A DNA stretch of 64,000 nucleotides, from the NCBI RefSeq assembly GCF_900155885.1, contig NZ_FTMB01000001.1, positions 1,550,001-1,614,000 of the forward strand. The letters are read 5' to 3'. This document shows, piece by piece, positions 18,773 through 27,275 of the stretch. Numbering within the stretch: position 1 is the stretch's first letter; each line of letters opens with the position of its first letter. The position numbers and the translations under genes are program-made. Source of the stretch: Rhizobium sp. RU20A. GTDB lineage: Bacteria; Pseudomonadota; Alphaproteobacteria; Rhizobiales; Rhizobiaceae. Under the pieces are notes generated by a model. It saw nothing but the letters and a program-made list of their open reading frames with translations, had not been told where the DNA came from and made no database searches.

Positions 18773-19592
18773 CCTTGTAACCCTCGAAATGCGCGATTTC
18801 CATCAGCGCTTCTTCATCAAGCACTTCGTAGCCGCGCTCGGCCCAGCGCACGAGGCCGCGTTGTGCCAGCTTGCGCAGGGTCTTATTGGTGTGGACGATC
18901 GACAGTCCCAGCGTATCGGCAACGTGCTGCTGGGTAATGGTCACGATATTGTTGGCACCGCCGAAAAGGCGCACCGCCCGGCCTCTCTGGTAGAGGAAGA
19001 CCAGCAGATAGGCAGCGCGTTCGAGGGCCGTTCGCCGGCCGATCGACAGGAGATTCTCGTCGAGAATGCGCTCCTCGCGCGAAGCGATCCAGGTCAGGTC
19101 GTAGGCAAGATCCGAATAGTTCTCGAAAATCTCGTGCAACCGCGTACGCTCGAAAACGCACAGGGACATCGGCGACAACGCCTCGACCGAATGCTGCATC
19201 TCGCCCATCAAAGACCCTTGCAGACCGACGAGATCGCCGGGCATCAGGAAGTTGAGGATCTGCCGGCGCCCGTCCTCCAGCGTCTTGTAGCGGAACCCCC
19301 AGCCATCCAGAACCGTATAGAGATGCGCGGCACGGGTGCCCTCGGCGAGAACAGTCGTGCCGGGATCGACGGCCAGTTCGCCCATCTTGAAGGTCGAGAC
19401 GAAATCCAGTTCCGGCTGGGAAAATGGCCGGAAATGATCCAGCATGCGCAGCGGACAGAGTTCGCATGGCGTGCGCCCCGCCGTGCGCCGCGTCTTGGCG
19501 TCGCCGCTCGCGCCAACGCCGTGGCCGGCCTCGCCGGAACCCTTGCCGTTCCCGTTGCGCGGCGCGCTCTTTTCACCGTCACCTGATGCCAT
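18750..19592 (-). CDS. Crp/Fnr family transcriptional regulator
   Basis: About 280 residues from the start chosen (MASGDGEKSAPRNG); an in-frame start further up adds 22 residues with two more cysteines, and the true start is uncertain. A low-complexity G/K-rich N-terminus is followed by CELCPLR, then a cyclic-nucleotide-binding beta roll (FMPGDLVGLQGSL-type motif at LNFLMPGDLVGLQG) and a C-terminal winged helix with recognition region ITQQHVADTLGLSIVHTNKTLRKL. A single central cysteine (MSLCVFERT) is placed like the fourth cluster ligand of FNR. Only a C-x2-C pair is present at the N-terminus rather than the full FNR set, so oxygen sensing is not assured. Confidence 0.88.
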   Translation of the reverse strand: MASGDGEKSAPRNGNGKGSGEAGHGVGASGDAKTRRTAGRTPCELCPLRMLDHFRPFSQPELDFVSTFKMGELAVDPGTTVLAEGTRAAHLYTVLDGWGFRYKTLEDGRRQILNFLMPGDLVGLQGSLMGEMQHSVEALSPMSLCVFERTRLHEIFENYSDLAYDLTWIASREERILDENLLSIGRRTALERAAYLLVFLYQRGRAVRLFGGANNIVTITQQHVADTLGLSIVHTNKTLRKLAQRGLVRWAERGYEVLDEEALMEIAHFEGYKEKRRPFI

Positions 19593-19835
19593 CCGGCACA
19601 TCCGTCCTGTCTTGCATACCCCGGAGACGGAATCTAACGCCTGGCCGCCCGCGCGCAAGGGCTAGACACTGCGCAAGCCTCACGAATTTCAGCGAGGCTG
19701 GCGGCAGAAAGACTAAGGATTTTGCGGACATGCCGCATCGCACCTGCCTTTGCCTCGGCGCCCGCCTGCCCTATGTCTCACCCATCAGAACCTCACCTGC
19801 GGCGCCAACGCCCGTTGCTTCGAAAGGCCTCTCTC

Positions 19836-20699
19836 ATGTCTGAAACGTCGCCTGCCACCTCCGTCATCGCGCCCGGCAAGACCGCCGTCGTCACCGGCGC
19901 CGCCTCTGGCATCGGCCTTGCCGCCGCGCGCCGATTCGCTGCCGCCGGCATGAATGTCGTGCTTGTCGACCGCCCCGGCGAGCGGCTGGATGCGGCGACG
20001 CGCGAGCTGGTGGAGCTGGCAAAGGGCGGGACCATCCTCGATCTTGCCTGCGACGTCGCGAGCCTTGCCGCGCTCGAAACGCTGGCGGGCGAAGTGCGCG
20101 GCCAGCTCGGCCCCGTGCATCTGCTGATAAACAATGCCGGCGTGCAGCCGGGCAGCAGCATCTTCGGCCCGCAGGACGAATGGGACCAGGTGCTCGCCGT
20201 CAATCTCTTCGGCATCGTCAACGGCACCCGCGTCTTCGGCCCCGGCATGATCGAGCACGGCGAGCCGGCCATGATCATCAACACCGGCTCGAAGCAGGGC
20301 ATCACCACGCCGCCCGGCGACCCCGCCTACAATGTCTCCAAGGCCGGCGTGAAAGCCTTCACCGAAGCGCTCGAACACGACCTGCGCAACCGGGATCCGC
20401 GCACCGTCACCGCCCATCTCCTCATTCCCGGCTTCGTCTTCACCCCGCTCGCCGCCGGTGGCCGGACGGAAAAGCCGGACGCCGCCTGGACGGCAGACCA
20501 GACCATCGCTTTCATGCTGGAAAGCCTGGAACGCGGCGATTTCTACATTCTGTGCCCCGACAATGACGTGCCGCGGACGCTGGACGAAAAGCGCATCCTC
20601 TGGGCCGCCGGCGATATCGTCGAGAACCGCCCGCCTTTGTCGCGCTGGCACCCTGATTACGCCGAGAAATTCAAGGCGCATGTGGAGAAGAAGGACTGA
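19836..20699 (+). CDS. Short-chain dehydrogenase/reductase
   Basis: A 287-residue classical SDR. Cofactor motif TGAASGIGLAAARRFA, NNAG in LLINNAGVQPG, catalytic serine in INTGSKQG and the YNVSK pair in PAYNVSKAGVKAF are visible. The D in VVLVDRPG, after the second strand, favours NAD. Starts at 19836 inside a longer open frame because only that start places the fold correctly. About 95 bases before the dioxygenase-hydrolase fusion on the same strand, so the two may be co-expressed. Substrate unknown. Confidence 0.9.
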   Translation: MSETSPATSVIAPGKTAVVTGAASGIGLAAARRFAAAGMNVVLVDRPGERLDAATRELVELAKGGTILDLACDVASLAALETLAGEVRGQLGPVHLLINNAGVQPGSSIFGPQDEWDQVLAVNLFGIVNGTRVFGPGMIEHGEPAMIINTGSKQGITTPPGDPAYNVSKAGVKAFTEALEHDLRNRDPRTVTAHLLIPGFVFTPLAAGGRTEKPDAAWTADQTIAFMLESLERGDFYILCPDNDVPRTLDEKRILWAAGDIVENRPPLSRWHPDYAEKFKAHVEKKD

Positions 20700-20793
20700 T
20701 AAGGTCGCGTTCCGTTGACAGTGCATCGACCATGCGCGGTCTATCGTGAACAATCGAGATGATGTCTGGTGGCGGCAGAAAGGAGAGACCACC

Positions 20794-22374
20794 ATGTCTT
20801 CCGCCATCGACACCACCTTCAAGAGCGCCGGCCTGCATCACGTCACGCTGATCACCCGCAAGGTGCAGCCGAACGTCGATTTCTACGCAGGCTTCCTCGG
20901 CCTCAAGCTCGTCAAGCGCACTGCCGGCTTCGAGGATGCGCAGCAGTTGCACCTCTTCTACGGCGACGCCGAAGGGCGCCCCGGTTCGCTCGTCTCCTTC
21001 CTTGTCTGGCAGGATGGCGCGCCCGGCCGCGTCGGCCACGGCCAACCACTGGAGATCGCGTTTGCCATCCAGCCCGAAGCGATCGGCTTCTGGCTGACCC
21101 GCGCCCTGCGGTTCCAGGTACCCGTTACCGGCCCCGCGCAGGAATTCGGCGAACCGGTGCTGCGGCTGAAGGACCCCGACGGCGTGATCGTCAAGCTTGT
21201 CGGCACGACCGCAATCGACCGTCAGCCACTCGCCTCGCCCGTCCGCGACATCCCCGACGCGGATGCGATCCTCGGCCTTCGCGCCGCGACCGTGCTTTCC
21301 GAAAAGCCGGAGAAGACGGCCGCCTTCCTGATGCGCCATTTCGGCCTGACGGAAACGGCGCGCGAGGGCACGACGACGCGGCTTGCCGGCCGCGACGGCG
21401 ATGCCGTCGACGTGCGCGATGCCGGCGGCTTCTGGACGTCTGCCCCCGGTACCGGCACCATCGACCACATTGCGCTGCGCGCCCCCGACGTCGCCACCCT
21501 CGACGCCGTCGAGGCCCGGCTGAAGTCTGCGGATGCGGGCGCGACCAACGCCCACGACCGCACCTATTTCCATTCGCTCTATGTCCGCGAACCGCAGGGC
21601 ACGCTCTTCGAGCTTGCCACCGATGGGCCGGGCATGGCGATCGACGAGCCGGAAGGCCGGCTTGGCGAAACCTTGTTCATTCCACCCCATGCCGAGGGCA
21701 AGGCTACGGACCTCAAAGCCGTCCTGCCGCAATTTGCCCTCCCCGGAGATCCCCGCATGACCGAAAGAGAGCTTCCCTTCATCCACCGTATCGTGGAGCC
21801 TGAAACCGCCAATGGCCGCACGCTGGTGCTGCTGCACGGCACCGGCGGCAACGAGACCAGCCTGCTGCCGCTCGGCCGCGAGCTCGATGCGAACGCGCTG
21901 ATGCTGAGCCTGCGCGGCCGGAGCCTCGACGAGGGCTTCCCGCGCTTCTTCCGCCGCCTGACCGCCGTCACCTTCGACCAGAAGGACATTGCCGGTGAGA
22001 GCGCGGCACTGGCGGCTTTCATCGAAGGCGCGCGCGATGCCTATGGCGTCGATCTCGCCCGCACCGTTTTCGTAGGCTACTCCAACGGCGCCAACATCCT
22101 CGGCGCGATGATGCTCGCCCATCCCGGCCTCATCCGCCACGCCGTGCTGATCAGGGCGATGAACGTGCTGGAGACGATCCCGGCCGCCGATCTTTCCGGC
22201 ACCAGCGTGCTGATGACGACCGGGGAGCACGACCCCTACGGTCGCTATGCGGCATCGCTGGAAACGGCCCTCGCCAGGGCCGGCGCTAAAGTCGAAAACC
22301 GGCTTCTCTCCGCCGGCCACGAGTTGACGATGGAAGACGTGCGACTCGCCCGCACCTTTATCGCCAACATCTGA
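20794..22374 (+). CDS. Fusion of a glyoxalase-fold ring-cleaving dioxygenase (MhqO-like) and an alpha/beta hydrolase (MhqD-like)
   Basis: A 526-residue two-part protein. Residues about 1-310 are a pair of VOC modules of the Glo_EDI type: GLHHVTLITRKVQPNVDFY at the start, a second module with GTIDHIALRAPD, and metal-ligand region YFHSLYVREPQGTLFELATD. Residues about 325-526 are a phospholipase/carboxylesterase-type hydrolase: TLVLLHGTGGNE oxyanion loop, nucleophile elbow FVGYSNGAN, acid in TTGEHDPYGR and histidine in SAGHELT. The hydrolase half begins with its own Met (MTERELPF), as if two genes had fused. In Bacillus the MhqO dioxygenase and MhqD hydrolase are separate neighbours used against quinones. 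RBS AGGAGA lies upstream of ATG 20794. Confidence 0.88.
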   Translation: MSSAIDTTFKSAGLHHVTLITRKVQPNVDFYAGFLGLKLVKRTAGFEDAQQLHLFYGDAEGRPGSLVSFLVWQDGAPGRVGHGQPLEIAFAIQPEAIGFWLTRALRFQVPVTGPAQEFGEPVLRLKDPDGVIVKLVGTTAIDRQPLASPVRDIPDADAILGLRAATVLSEKPEKTAAFLMRHFGLTETAREGTTTRLAGRDGDAVDVRDAGGFWTSAPGTGTIDHIALRAPDVATLDAVEARLKSADAGATNAHDRTYFHSLYVREPQGTLFELATDGPGMAIDEPEGRLGETLFIPPHAEGKATDLKAVLPQFALPGDPRMTERELPFIHRIVEPETANGRTLVLLHGTGGNETSLLPLGRELDANALMLSLRGRSLDEGFPRFFRRLTAVTFDQKDIAGESAALAAFIEGARDAYGVDLARTVFVGYSNGANILGAMMLAHPGLIRHAVLIRAMNVLETIPAADLSGTSVLMTTGEHDPYGRYAASLETALARAGAKVENRLLSAGHELTMEDVRLARTFIANI

Positions 22375-22380
22375 AGCCGG

Positions 22381-23340
22381 TTACCGGACGCTGGCCGGCA
22401 GCCACAGGCGGCGCTGATCCTCGGTGAGGTTGGCGCCGCACAGCATGGTCGCGACCCGCTGTCCGCGAAAATCGCCGCGCCGCGTTATCAGCCCCGCCAG
22501 CCCCGCAGCCCCCGCCGGCTCCACCAGCCGGTGGAAGGCGGCATGGGCAAAGCGCATCGCCTCGATAATATCGGTGTCATCCACCAGCATCACCTCATCG
22601 ACCGTATCGGCCAGCCAGCCAACCGCCGCCGGGACGGGATCACGCACGGCAATGCCATCCGCGATGGTCAACGCTTCCGGCGTCGGGACCGGTGCCTTGG
22701 CGGCAAAGGAAAGGGCCATGCAGGGCGCCCCGCGTGCCGCGACCGCAATCACCCGCGTCTTTGGAAAGGCATGCCGGAACCAGCAGCCGATGCCGGCCGC
22801 AAGGGCACCATTGCCGAGCGGCACGAAGACGGCATCGAGATCGCCCGCCGCATCCGTCAGTTCCGCTGCCATCGTGCCCGCCCCTTCCGCGATCGCGGCG
22901 CTTGCCCCGTCCTCCACGAAGGTCAGGCCATGACCTTCGGCATAGGCGCGCGCCGCAGCCTTCGCGGCATCGAAATCCTCGCCCTCCAGCACGACATCCG
23001 CCCCGAGGCCGCGCATGGCCGCGATCTTGACCGGGTTGGCGGACACGCTCGCAAAGACCGTCACCGCCCGGCCGGCGCGGGTCGCGGCATAGGCAAGCCC
23101 CTGCCCGAAATTCCCCGCCGACGCCGTCACCAGCGAGCCGCGGCCGCCCTCGCCCGAGGCGATGTACCAGCCCGTGCCGCGCCCCTTGAAGCTGCGGATC
23201 GGATTGTCGGTCTCGTCCTTCACGAAGGCCGTCAGCCCGAGGCTGTGGCTTTCGAGAAGCGGGGAGTTGAGGAAGATCGGGTCGATGGCATTGCAGGCGT
23301 CAAGGATACGGGCGGCGGAGGGAGGAACTTGCTGGGTCAT
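22381..23340 (-). CDS. PLP-dependent threonine/serine dehydratase-like enzyme
   Basis: A 319-residue fold-type II PLP enzyme. PLP lysine in NPIRSFKGRG, glycine loop SAGNFGQGLAY, and phosphate region PLGNGALAAGIG are visible. The closest families are threonine/serine ammonia-lyases and diaminopropionate ammonia-lyase-like proteins; no regulatory ACT domain, so probably a catabolic form. I start at 23340 (MTQQVPPSAAR). It is divergent from the Lrp/AsnC gene, the usual arrangement for an amino-acid-responsive regulator and its target. Convergent with the fusion gene, seven bases apart. Confidence 0.85.
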   Translation of the reverse strand: MTQQVPPSAARILDACNAIDPIFLNSPLLESHSLGLTAFVKDETDNPIRSFKGRGTGWYIASGEGGRGSLVTASAGNFGQGLAYAATRAGRAVTVFASVSANPVKIAAMRGLGADVVLEGEDFDAAKAAARAYAEGHGLTFVEDGASAAIAEGAGTMAAELTDAAGDLDAVFVPLGNGALAAGIGCWFRHAFPKTRVIAVAARGAPCMALSFAAKAPVPTPEALTIADGIAVRDPVPAAVGWLADTVDEVMLVDDTDIIEAMRFAHAAFHRLVEPAGAAGLAGLITRRGDFRGQRVATMLCGANLTEDQRRLWLPASVR

Positions 23341-23432
23341 GGCCGGGATGATAGCCAGACGCGACGCGGGAGAACGGCGCCGGATGAAAGACAGGCGCCG
23401 ATGATCTGCGCTCAGTTGGGGGAAGCCGCCGC

Positions 23433-23903
23433 ATGGACGCAATCGACCGCACGCTTCTGGAGCTGCTGCAGGACAATGCCGACCGCCCCGCCAAGGCGCT
23501 GGCCGAGCATGTCGGCCTTTCCGCGAGCGCCGTCGAGCGCCGCATCGCCCGACTGAAACGCGACGGCATCATCGAGCGGACGGTGGCGGTGGTCTCGCCG
23601 AAGGCCGTTGGCCAGGCGCTCACCATCCTTGTCGAACTCGAAATCCAGAACGAGCACCGCCACAGCATCGAGCAGTTTCAGCGCTGGATCGACAAGGCGC
23701 CGGAGGTGCAGTCCTGCTTCTACGTGACGGGGGACATGGATTTCGTTCTCATCGTCACCGTCCGCGATCTCGACGCCTACAATGCCTTCATCGCGCGGAT
23801 GATGGAGGATCAGCAGGGGCTGGTGCGCAAATACAAGAGCCTCATCACGCTGAAGACGGTCAAGCACGGGCTGACGGTGTTTCTGGATGAAGGTGGGGAT
23901 TAG
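23433..23903 (+). CDS. Lrp/AsnC family transcriptional regulator
   Basis: A 156-residue feast/famine regulator: N-terminal winged helix (DRTLLELLQDNADRPAKALA, then SASAVERRIARLKRDGII) and a C-terminal RAM ligand-binding domain from about residue 65 (EVQSCFYVTGDMDFVLIV). Divergent from the PLP-dependent dehydratase 92 bases away. It most likely controls that gene in answer to the amino acid it degrades. Confidence 0.93.
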   Translation: MDAIDRTLLELLQDNADRPAKALAEHVGLSASAVERRIARLKRDGIIERTVAVVSPKAVGQALTILVELEIQNEHRHSIEQFQRWIDKAPEVQSCFYVTGDMDFVLIVTVRDLDAYNAFIARMMEDQQGLVRKYKSLITLKTVKHGLTVFLDEGGD

Positions 23904-23927
23904 CCGGCGTGAACGGCGCCGCAGGCC

Positions 23928-24140
23928 GCATGGGTCCTCGGGTCAAGCCCGAGGACGACGACGCAGAGGTCGGTGACGAGCCGATCAGCGAAGTTCTTCA
24001 CGCTACCGCAAACCGTCTGCCGCCTCGCTTTGGGCAAGACGGGCCACTCCACACTCCGTCATCCTCGGCCTCGAGCCGAGGATCCACAGCCAAGCACGCG
24101 GATGGTCGCATGGGTCCTCGGGTCAAGCCCGAGGACGACG
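23928..24140. repeat. Cluster of three palindromic intergenic repeats
   Basis: Two identical 33-base direct copies (23928-23960 and 24108-24140), each with the inner dyad CCTCGGG-TCAAG-CCCGAGG, flank a diverged inverted copy whose core is the perfect dyad ATCCTCGGC-CTCGA-GCCGAGGAT at 24061-24083. This is the look of the short palindromic repeats spread through rhizobial chromosomes. It fills the gap between the convergent Lrp and FMN-reductase genes. An open frame through it (23909-24157) is not a gene. Confidence 0.85.
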
Positions 24141-24161
24141 GCTGGAATAGAGGGTGACGCG

Positions 24162-24719
24162 TCACCCCTTCACGCTTACATACGCCCCGAACGCGGCCAG
24201 AAACTGCACCACCTTGTCGCGGTTTTCCTCGTCCGCAATCCGTCCGTCGTCACCGAACAGCTTGCCGGCATGGGCGAGCATCAGCCGCTTGCCGGAGAAG
24301 ATGTCGGCGCCGAGCGTGTGGAGGACCGGCAGCCAGGCATTCTGGGAGAGGATCGTGCCGAAGCCGCCCGGCGTGGTGCCGGCGAGCGCCACCGGCTTGC
24401 CGGAGAGCACCTTGCCGCCGCCGGACGGGTTGGAGGTGATCCAGTCGATGGCGTTCTTGAAGACGCCCGGCAGCGAATTGTTGTATTCGGGCGAAAAGAG
24501 GATCAGCCCGTCGGCCGAGGTGATGGCGGTGCGCAGCCGCGCCACGGCCTCCGGCACACCCTCCTCCTTTTCCACATCGGCATTGTAAAGCGGCACGCCC
24601 TCAATGCCGTGCGGCTCGATCTCGACGCCTTCGGGCGCAAGACGCACGGCCTCCTTGAGAAGCGACCGGTTGAACGAGTTGCGGCGCAGGCTGCCGGAAA
24701 GGCCGACGAGGCGGGTCAT
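24162..24719 (-). CDS. NADPH-dependent FMN reductase (chromate/quinone/azo reductase type)
   Basis: A 185-residue flavodoxin-like protein. FMN phosphate loop GLSGSLRRNSFNRSLLKEA and the second loop LFSPEYNNSLPGVFKNAIDW are the family signature; ALAGTTPGGFGT completes the flavin site. Such enzymes reduce quinones, azo dyes or chromate by two electrons. Downstream of the dioxygenase at 24800 on the same strand but separated by a terminator-like hairpin, so it may be read through or have its own promoter. Confidence 0.9.
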   Translation of the reverse strand: MTRLVGLSGSLRRNSFNRSLLKEAVRLAPEGVEIEPHGIEGVPLYNADVEKEEGVPEAVARLRTAITSADGLILFSPEYNNSLPGVFKNAIDWITSNPSGGGKVLSGKPVALAGTTPGGFGTILSQNAWLPVLHTLGADIFSGKRLMLAHAGKLFGDDGRIADEENRDKVVQFLAAFGAYVSVKG

Positions 24720-24755
24720 CTGTCACTCCTGATGGAACGGGTCGAGGCATAAAAT

Positions 24756-24786
24756 GACGCCCCCGGAGAACATCTCAAGGGGCGTC
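24756..24786 (-). terminator. Terminator after the dioxygenase gene
   Basis: GACGCCCC at 24779-24786 (minus strand reading) pairs with GGGGCGTC, 15-base loop, followed on the minus strand by ATTTTATG. It lies just past the stop of the dioxygenase gene and before the FMN reductase start. Confidence 0.65.
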
Positions 24787-24799
24787 GCTCATGAAAGGC

Positions 24800-25753
24800 T
24801 TACGTCAGCGGCTTCAACCGCGCTTCGATCTGGGCGCGCTTGGGCTCCAGGAAGGGCGGCAGCGACAGGCTTTCGCCGAGCGTTTCCATCGGCTCGTCCA
24901 CGTCGAAGCCGGGCGTATCCGTGGCGATCTCGAAGAGGATACCATTCGGCTCGCGGAAATAGAGCGAGCGGAAATAGTAGCGCTCCACTTCGCCGCTGGA
25001 GGGCACGCGCATGCCGTTCAGCCGGTTGGCCCACTGGCTGAGCGCGGCATTGTCCGGCACGCGGAAGGCGACGTGGTGCACGGAACCGGCACCCTGGCGC
25101 GCCGGCGCAAGGCTCGGCTGGACCGCCACGTGCAGTTCCGCCGCCGGGCCGCCCTCACCCATCGAGAACACATGCACCTCGCCGACGCCATCCGGCGAGG
25201 CATAGGCGCGCACCTTCTCCATGTTCATCAGCTGTGTCAGCACAATCTCGGTATTGGTGATGTCGGGCACGCTCATGACGATGGGGCCGAGGCCCTTGAT
25301 CTGGAAGTCTGCCGGCACCGGGCTCTTCTCCCAGGGATGGCCGGGCGTCGTGCCGCCATCATCGACGAGCCGCAGGCGCTGGCCCTCGCGATCCTCGAAA
25401 TCGATCGAGGCGCGCCCGTCGATCTCGGCGATCTCGCCGGCCTTGATGCCGAGTTCGGCAAAGCGGGCCTTCCAGTAGGCAAGCGCTTCGGCACCGGCGA
25501 CGCGAAGGCCGGTGCGCACGATGGAATGCGTGCCCCGCTTTTCCGGCGCGACGGGCCAGTCGAAGAAGGTGATATCGGAACCCGGCGACGCCAGACCGTC
25601 GGCGTAGAACAGGTGATAGGCCGTCGTGTCGTCCTGGTTCACCGTCTTCTTGACGAGGCGCAGGCCAAGCACGTTGGTGTAGAAATCGAGATTGCCGGGC
25701 GCATTGCCGGTGACGGCGGTCAGATGGTGGATGCCGGTCAGGTGCAGGGTCAT
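24800..25753 (-). CDS. Glyoxalase-fold ring-cleaving dioxygenase (MhqO-like)
   Basis: A 317-residue protein with two VOC modules. [36 protein letters not shown] starts the first; [11 protein letters not shown] and [20 protein letters not shown] give the second, with H and E metal ligands. It is similar along its length to the first half of the fusion at 20794. Start 25753 has GAGGAGGA seven bases upstream; an earlier ATG 18 codons up lacks this. Two operator-like dyads lie 80-140 bases upstream. Likely an Fe(II)-dependent hydroquinone dioxygenase; activity not proven by sequence. Confidence 0.88.
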   Translation of the reverse strand: MTLHLTGIHHLTAVTGNAPGNLDFYTNVLGLRLVKKTVNQDDTTAYHLFYADGLASPGSDITFFDWPVAPEKRGTHSIVRTGLRVAGAEALAYWKARFAELGIKAGEIAEIDGRASIDFEDREGQRLRLVDDGGTTPGHPWEKSPVPADFQIKGLGPIVMSVPDITNTEIVLTQLMNMEKVRAYASPDGVGEVHVFSMGEGGPAAELHVAVQPSLAPARQGAGSVHHVAFRVPDNAALSQWANRLNGMRVPSSGEVERYYFRSLYFREPNGILFEIATDTPGFDVDEPMETLGESLSLPPFLEPKRAQIEARLKPLT

Positions 25754-25831
25754 GGACAGATCCTCCTCGGCCCGGATGCCGCGCTTTTCCGGCATCCTCT
25801 CGGGCACTTGGTTCGTTCGATGGGTGGAATA

Positions 25832-25894
25832 TCGGACGTTCCGAGCGTTTGATAAAGATGCCCGACAAGCACGTAGTGTTCACTATCTGTGAAC
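25832..25894. promoter_or_regulatory. Two operator-like inverted repeats upstream of the dioxygenase
   Basis: GTTCAC-TATCT-GTGAAC (25878-25894) is a perfect 6-bp dyad with a 5-base spacer; TCGGA-CGT-TCCGA (25832-25844) is a second. They lie in the short gap between the DUF3833 gene start-side neighbour and the dioxygenase. They look like binding sites for a dimeric repressor such as a MarR, TetR or HxlR protein; no such gene is adjacent. Confidence 0.5.
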
Positions 25895-25907
25895 AAAGAA
25901 AGCGCGA

Positions 25908-26414
25908 TCAGCGACGGAAATGGACGGACACGAAGGCAACGGGAAAGCCGTATTTCGTCACCGTCGCGGTGTTTTCCATCGTCCTGCCACCCTTCTGAAG
26001 CGTCAGGCGATCATGAAAACGCACGATGTTTTCGCCCGGCCCGGAATCGAGATCGACGAGATAGGTGAAGGTGGCGCTGTTGCCGGAAACGGTCAGCACC
26101 GTCTCGCCGATCACATCCTCCCGCGTGCCGACATAGGTGTTGGCGCCGGTGCGGGTAAAACGCCAGGTCTTGGTATCGCGCTCACCATCATTATAGACGA
26201 AGTCCTCGCGAAGGATCAGCGTCTTGCCGCGCACGGTGCCCGTCAGCTTGACGTCGAACTGCCGCTTCACGCCGTTGATGGCTGCAAAGGAGCCAGTCGC
26301 CGTCGTCTTGCCGCGAAAGAAGGTTTCCATGAACGTGTCGGCGGCCCGCGCCGGCGCGCTGGCGGTCACGAGCCCGGCGGCAAGGATGAGCGAGGTGGAA
26401 AGCGTGCGAAACAT
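25908..26414 (-). CDS. DUF3833 family exported protein
   Basis: A 168-residue protein with a Sec signal (MFRTLSTSLILAAGLVTASAPARA). The mature part is nearly all beta strand: FRGKTTATGSF, then the repeated pattern of KLTGTVRGKTLILREDFVYNDGERDTKTWRF, as in DUF3833 lipocalin-like proteins. No lipobox. Function unknown. It is followed on its strand by the dioxygenase, 155 bases away, but the operator dyads between suggest separate transcription. Confidence 0.85.
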   Translation of the reverse strand: MFRTLSTSLILAAGLVTASAPARAADTFMETFFRGKTTATGSFAAINGVKRQFDVKLTGTVRGKTLILREDFVYNDGERDTKTWRFTRTGANTYVGTREDVIGETVLTVSGNSATFTYLVDLDSGPGENIVRFHDRLTLQKGGRTMENTATVTKYGFPVAFVSVHFRR

Positions 26415-26479
26415 GGGGTCTCTCCCGTTTGCTGTTTCGCTCCTCTACGAGGAAAACGCGCACCCGGTTTCATCCCCGG

Positions 26480-27268
26480 TCAAGCGGGCGCACGCACCAG
26501 ATCGCGCAGATAGGCATTCTCGGCCCGCGAGACGGCATAGTCGGCGGGATCATAATCGAAGACCATCAGGGATTCGCCAGACGCCGGCCCCTTGGCAAGG
26601 ATCGTCCCGTCGGGCGCAGCAACGCGCGACTGGCCGGCGAAAGTGAAGAGCGGGTCGGCGCCGCAATGGTTGACATAGGCGACCAGCACCTGGTTTTCGA
26701 AGGCGCGCGTCGCGATCATCACATCGGCGATCACGCTGCCCGACCAGCCCGCCGGCAGGGCGGTCGGCACCAGCACGGCATCGACGCCCGCCTCTGCCAG
26801 CCGGCGCACGTTTTCCGGAAACTCCACGTCGTAGCAGATCAGCATGCCGCAGGAGAGGCCGCGATGGGAGAAGACGATCGCCGCCGGCTGTCCCGGCACG
26901 AAATGGCCGCGCTCGTAATCCCCATAGAGATGCGACTTGCGATAGACGGTCGCCGGCCCGTCGCCATCGACATAAACCGCGCTGTTGTAGACCGTTTCAC
27001 CATCCCGCTCCGCGAAACCCGCGATGATCGCAACGCCCGTCTCCCGCGAGATGGCGCGCAGCCGCGTCACCTGCGGCCCGTCCACCGGCTCGGCCATGCC
27101 GGCGAGCGCCGCATCGGCGCCGTAGCCGGTGAGCGCGAGTTCCGGCAGGACGAGGAGGTCGGCACCGGCCGCCTTCGCCTCCGCCGCCGCCGTCGCAATG
27201 CGCGCGAGATTGGCCGCGACATCGCCGCAGGCCACCTTCATCTGCAAGGCTGCAATCCGTGCCATCAT
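26480..27268 (-). CDS. Carbon-nitrogen hydrolase (nitrilase superfamily amidase)
   Basis: A 262-residue nitrilase-fold enzyme. The catalytic triad is visible: E in LLVLPELALTGY, K in TVYRKSHLYGDYE and C in GMLICYDVEFPE, plus the second glutamate typical of amidases. Its place as the last gene behind a polyamine-type ABC transporter, seven bases after a permease, suggests that it acts on what the transporter brings in, such as N-carbamoylputrescine or 4-guanidinobutyramide. That assignment is inference. Confidence 0.9.
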   Translation of the reverse strand: MMARIAALQMKVACGDVAANLARIATAAAEAKAAGADLLVLPELALTGYGADAALAGMAEPVDGPQVTRLRAISRETGVAIIAGFAERDGETVYNSAVYVDGDGPATVYRKSHLYGDYERGHFVPGQPAAIVFSHRGLSCGMLICYDVEFPENVRRLAEAGVDAVLVPTALPAGWSGSVIADVMIATRAFENQVLVAYVNHCGADPLFTFAGQSRVAAPDGTILAKGPASGESLMVFDYDPADYAVSRAENAYLRDLVRAPA

Positions 27269-27275
27269 CCACTCC

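Noticed and set aside
23928-24140. Repeats taken as a possible CRISPR array
   Set aside because: Only two direct copies, an inverted third, unequal spacing near 150 bases, and no cas genes.
23909-24157. An 82-residue ORF after the Lrp gene
   Set aside because: It consists almost wholly of the palindromic repeats, and the repeated MGPRVKPEDD comes from the 33-base direct repeat.
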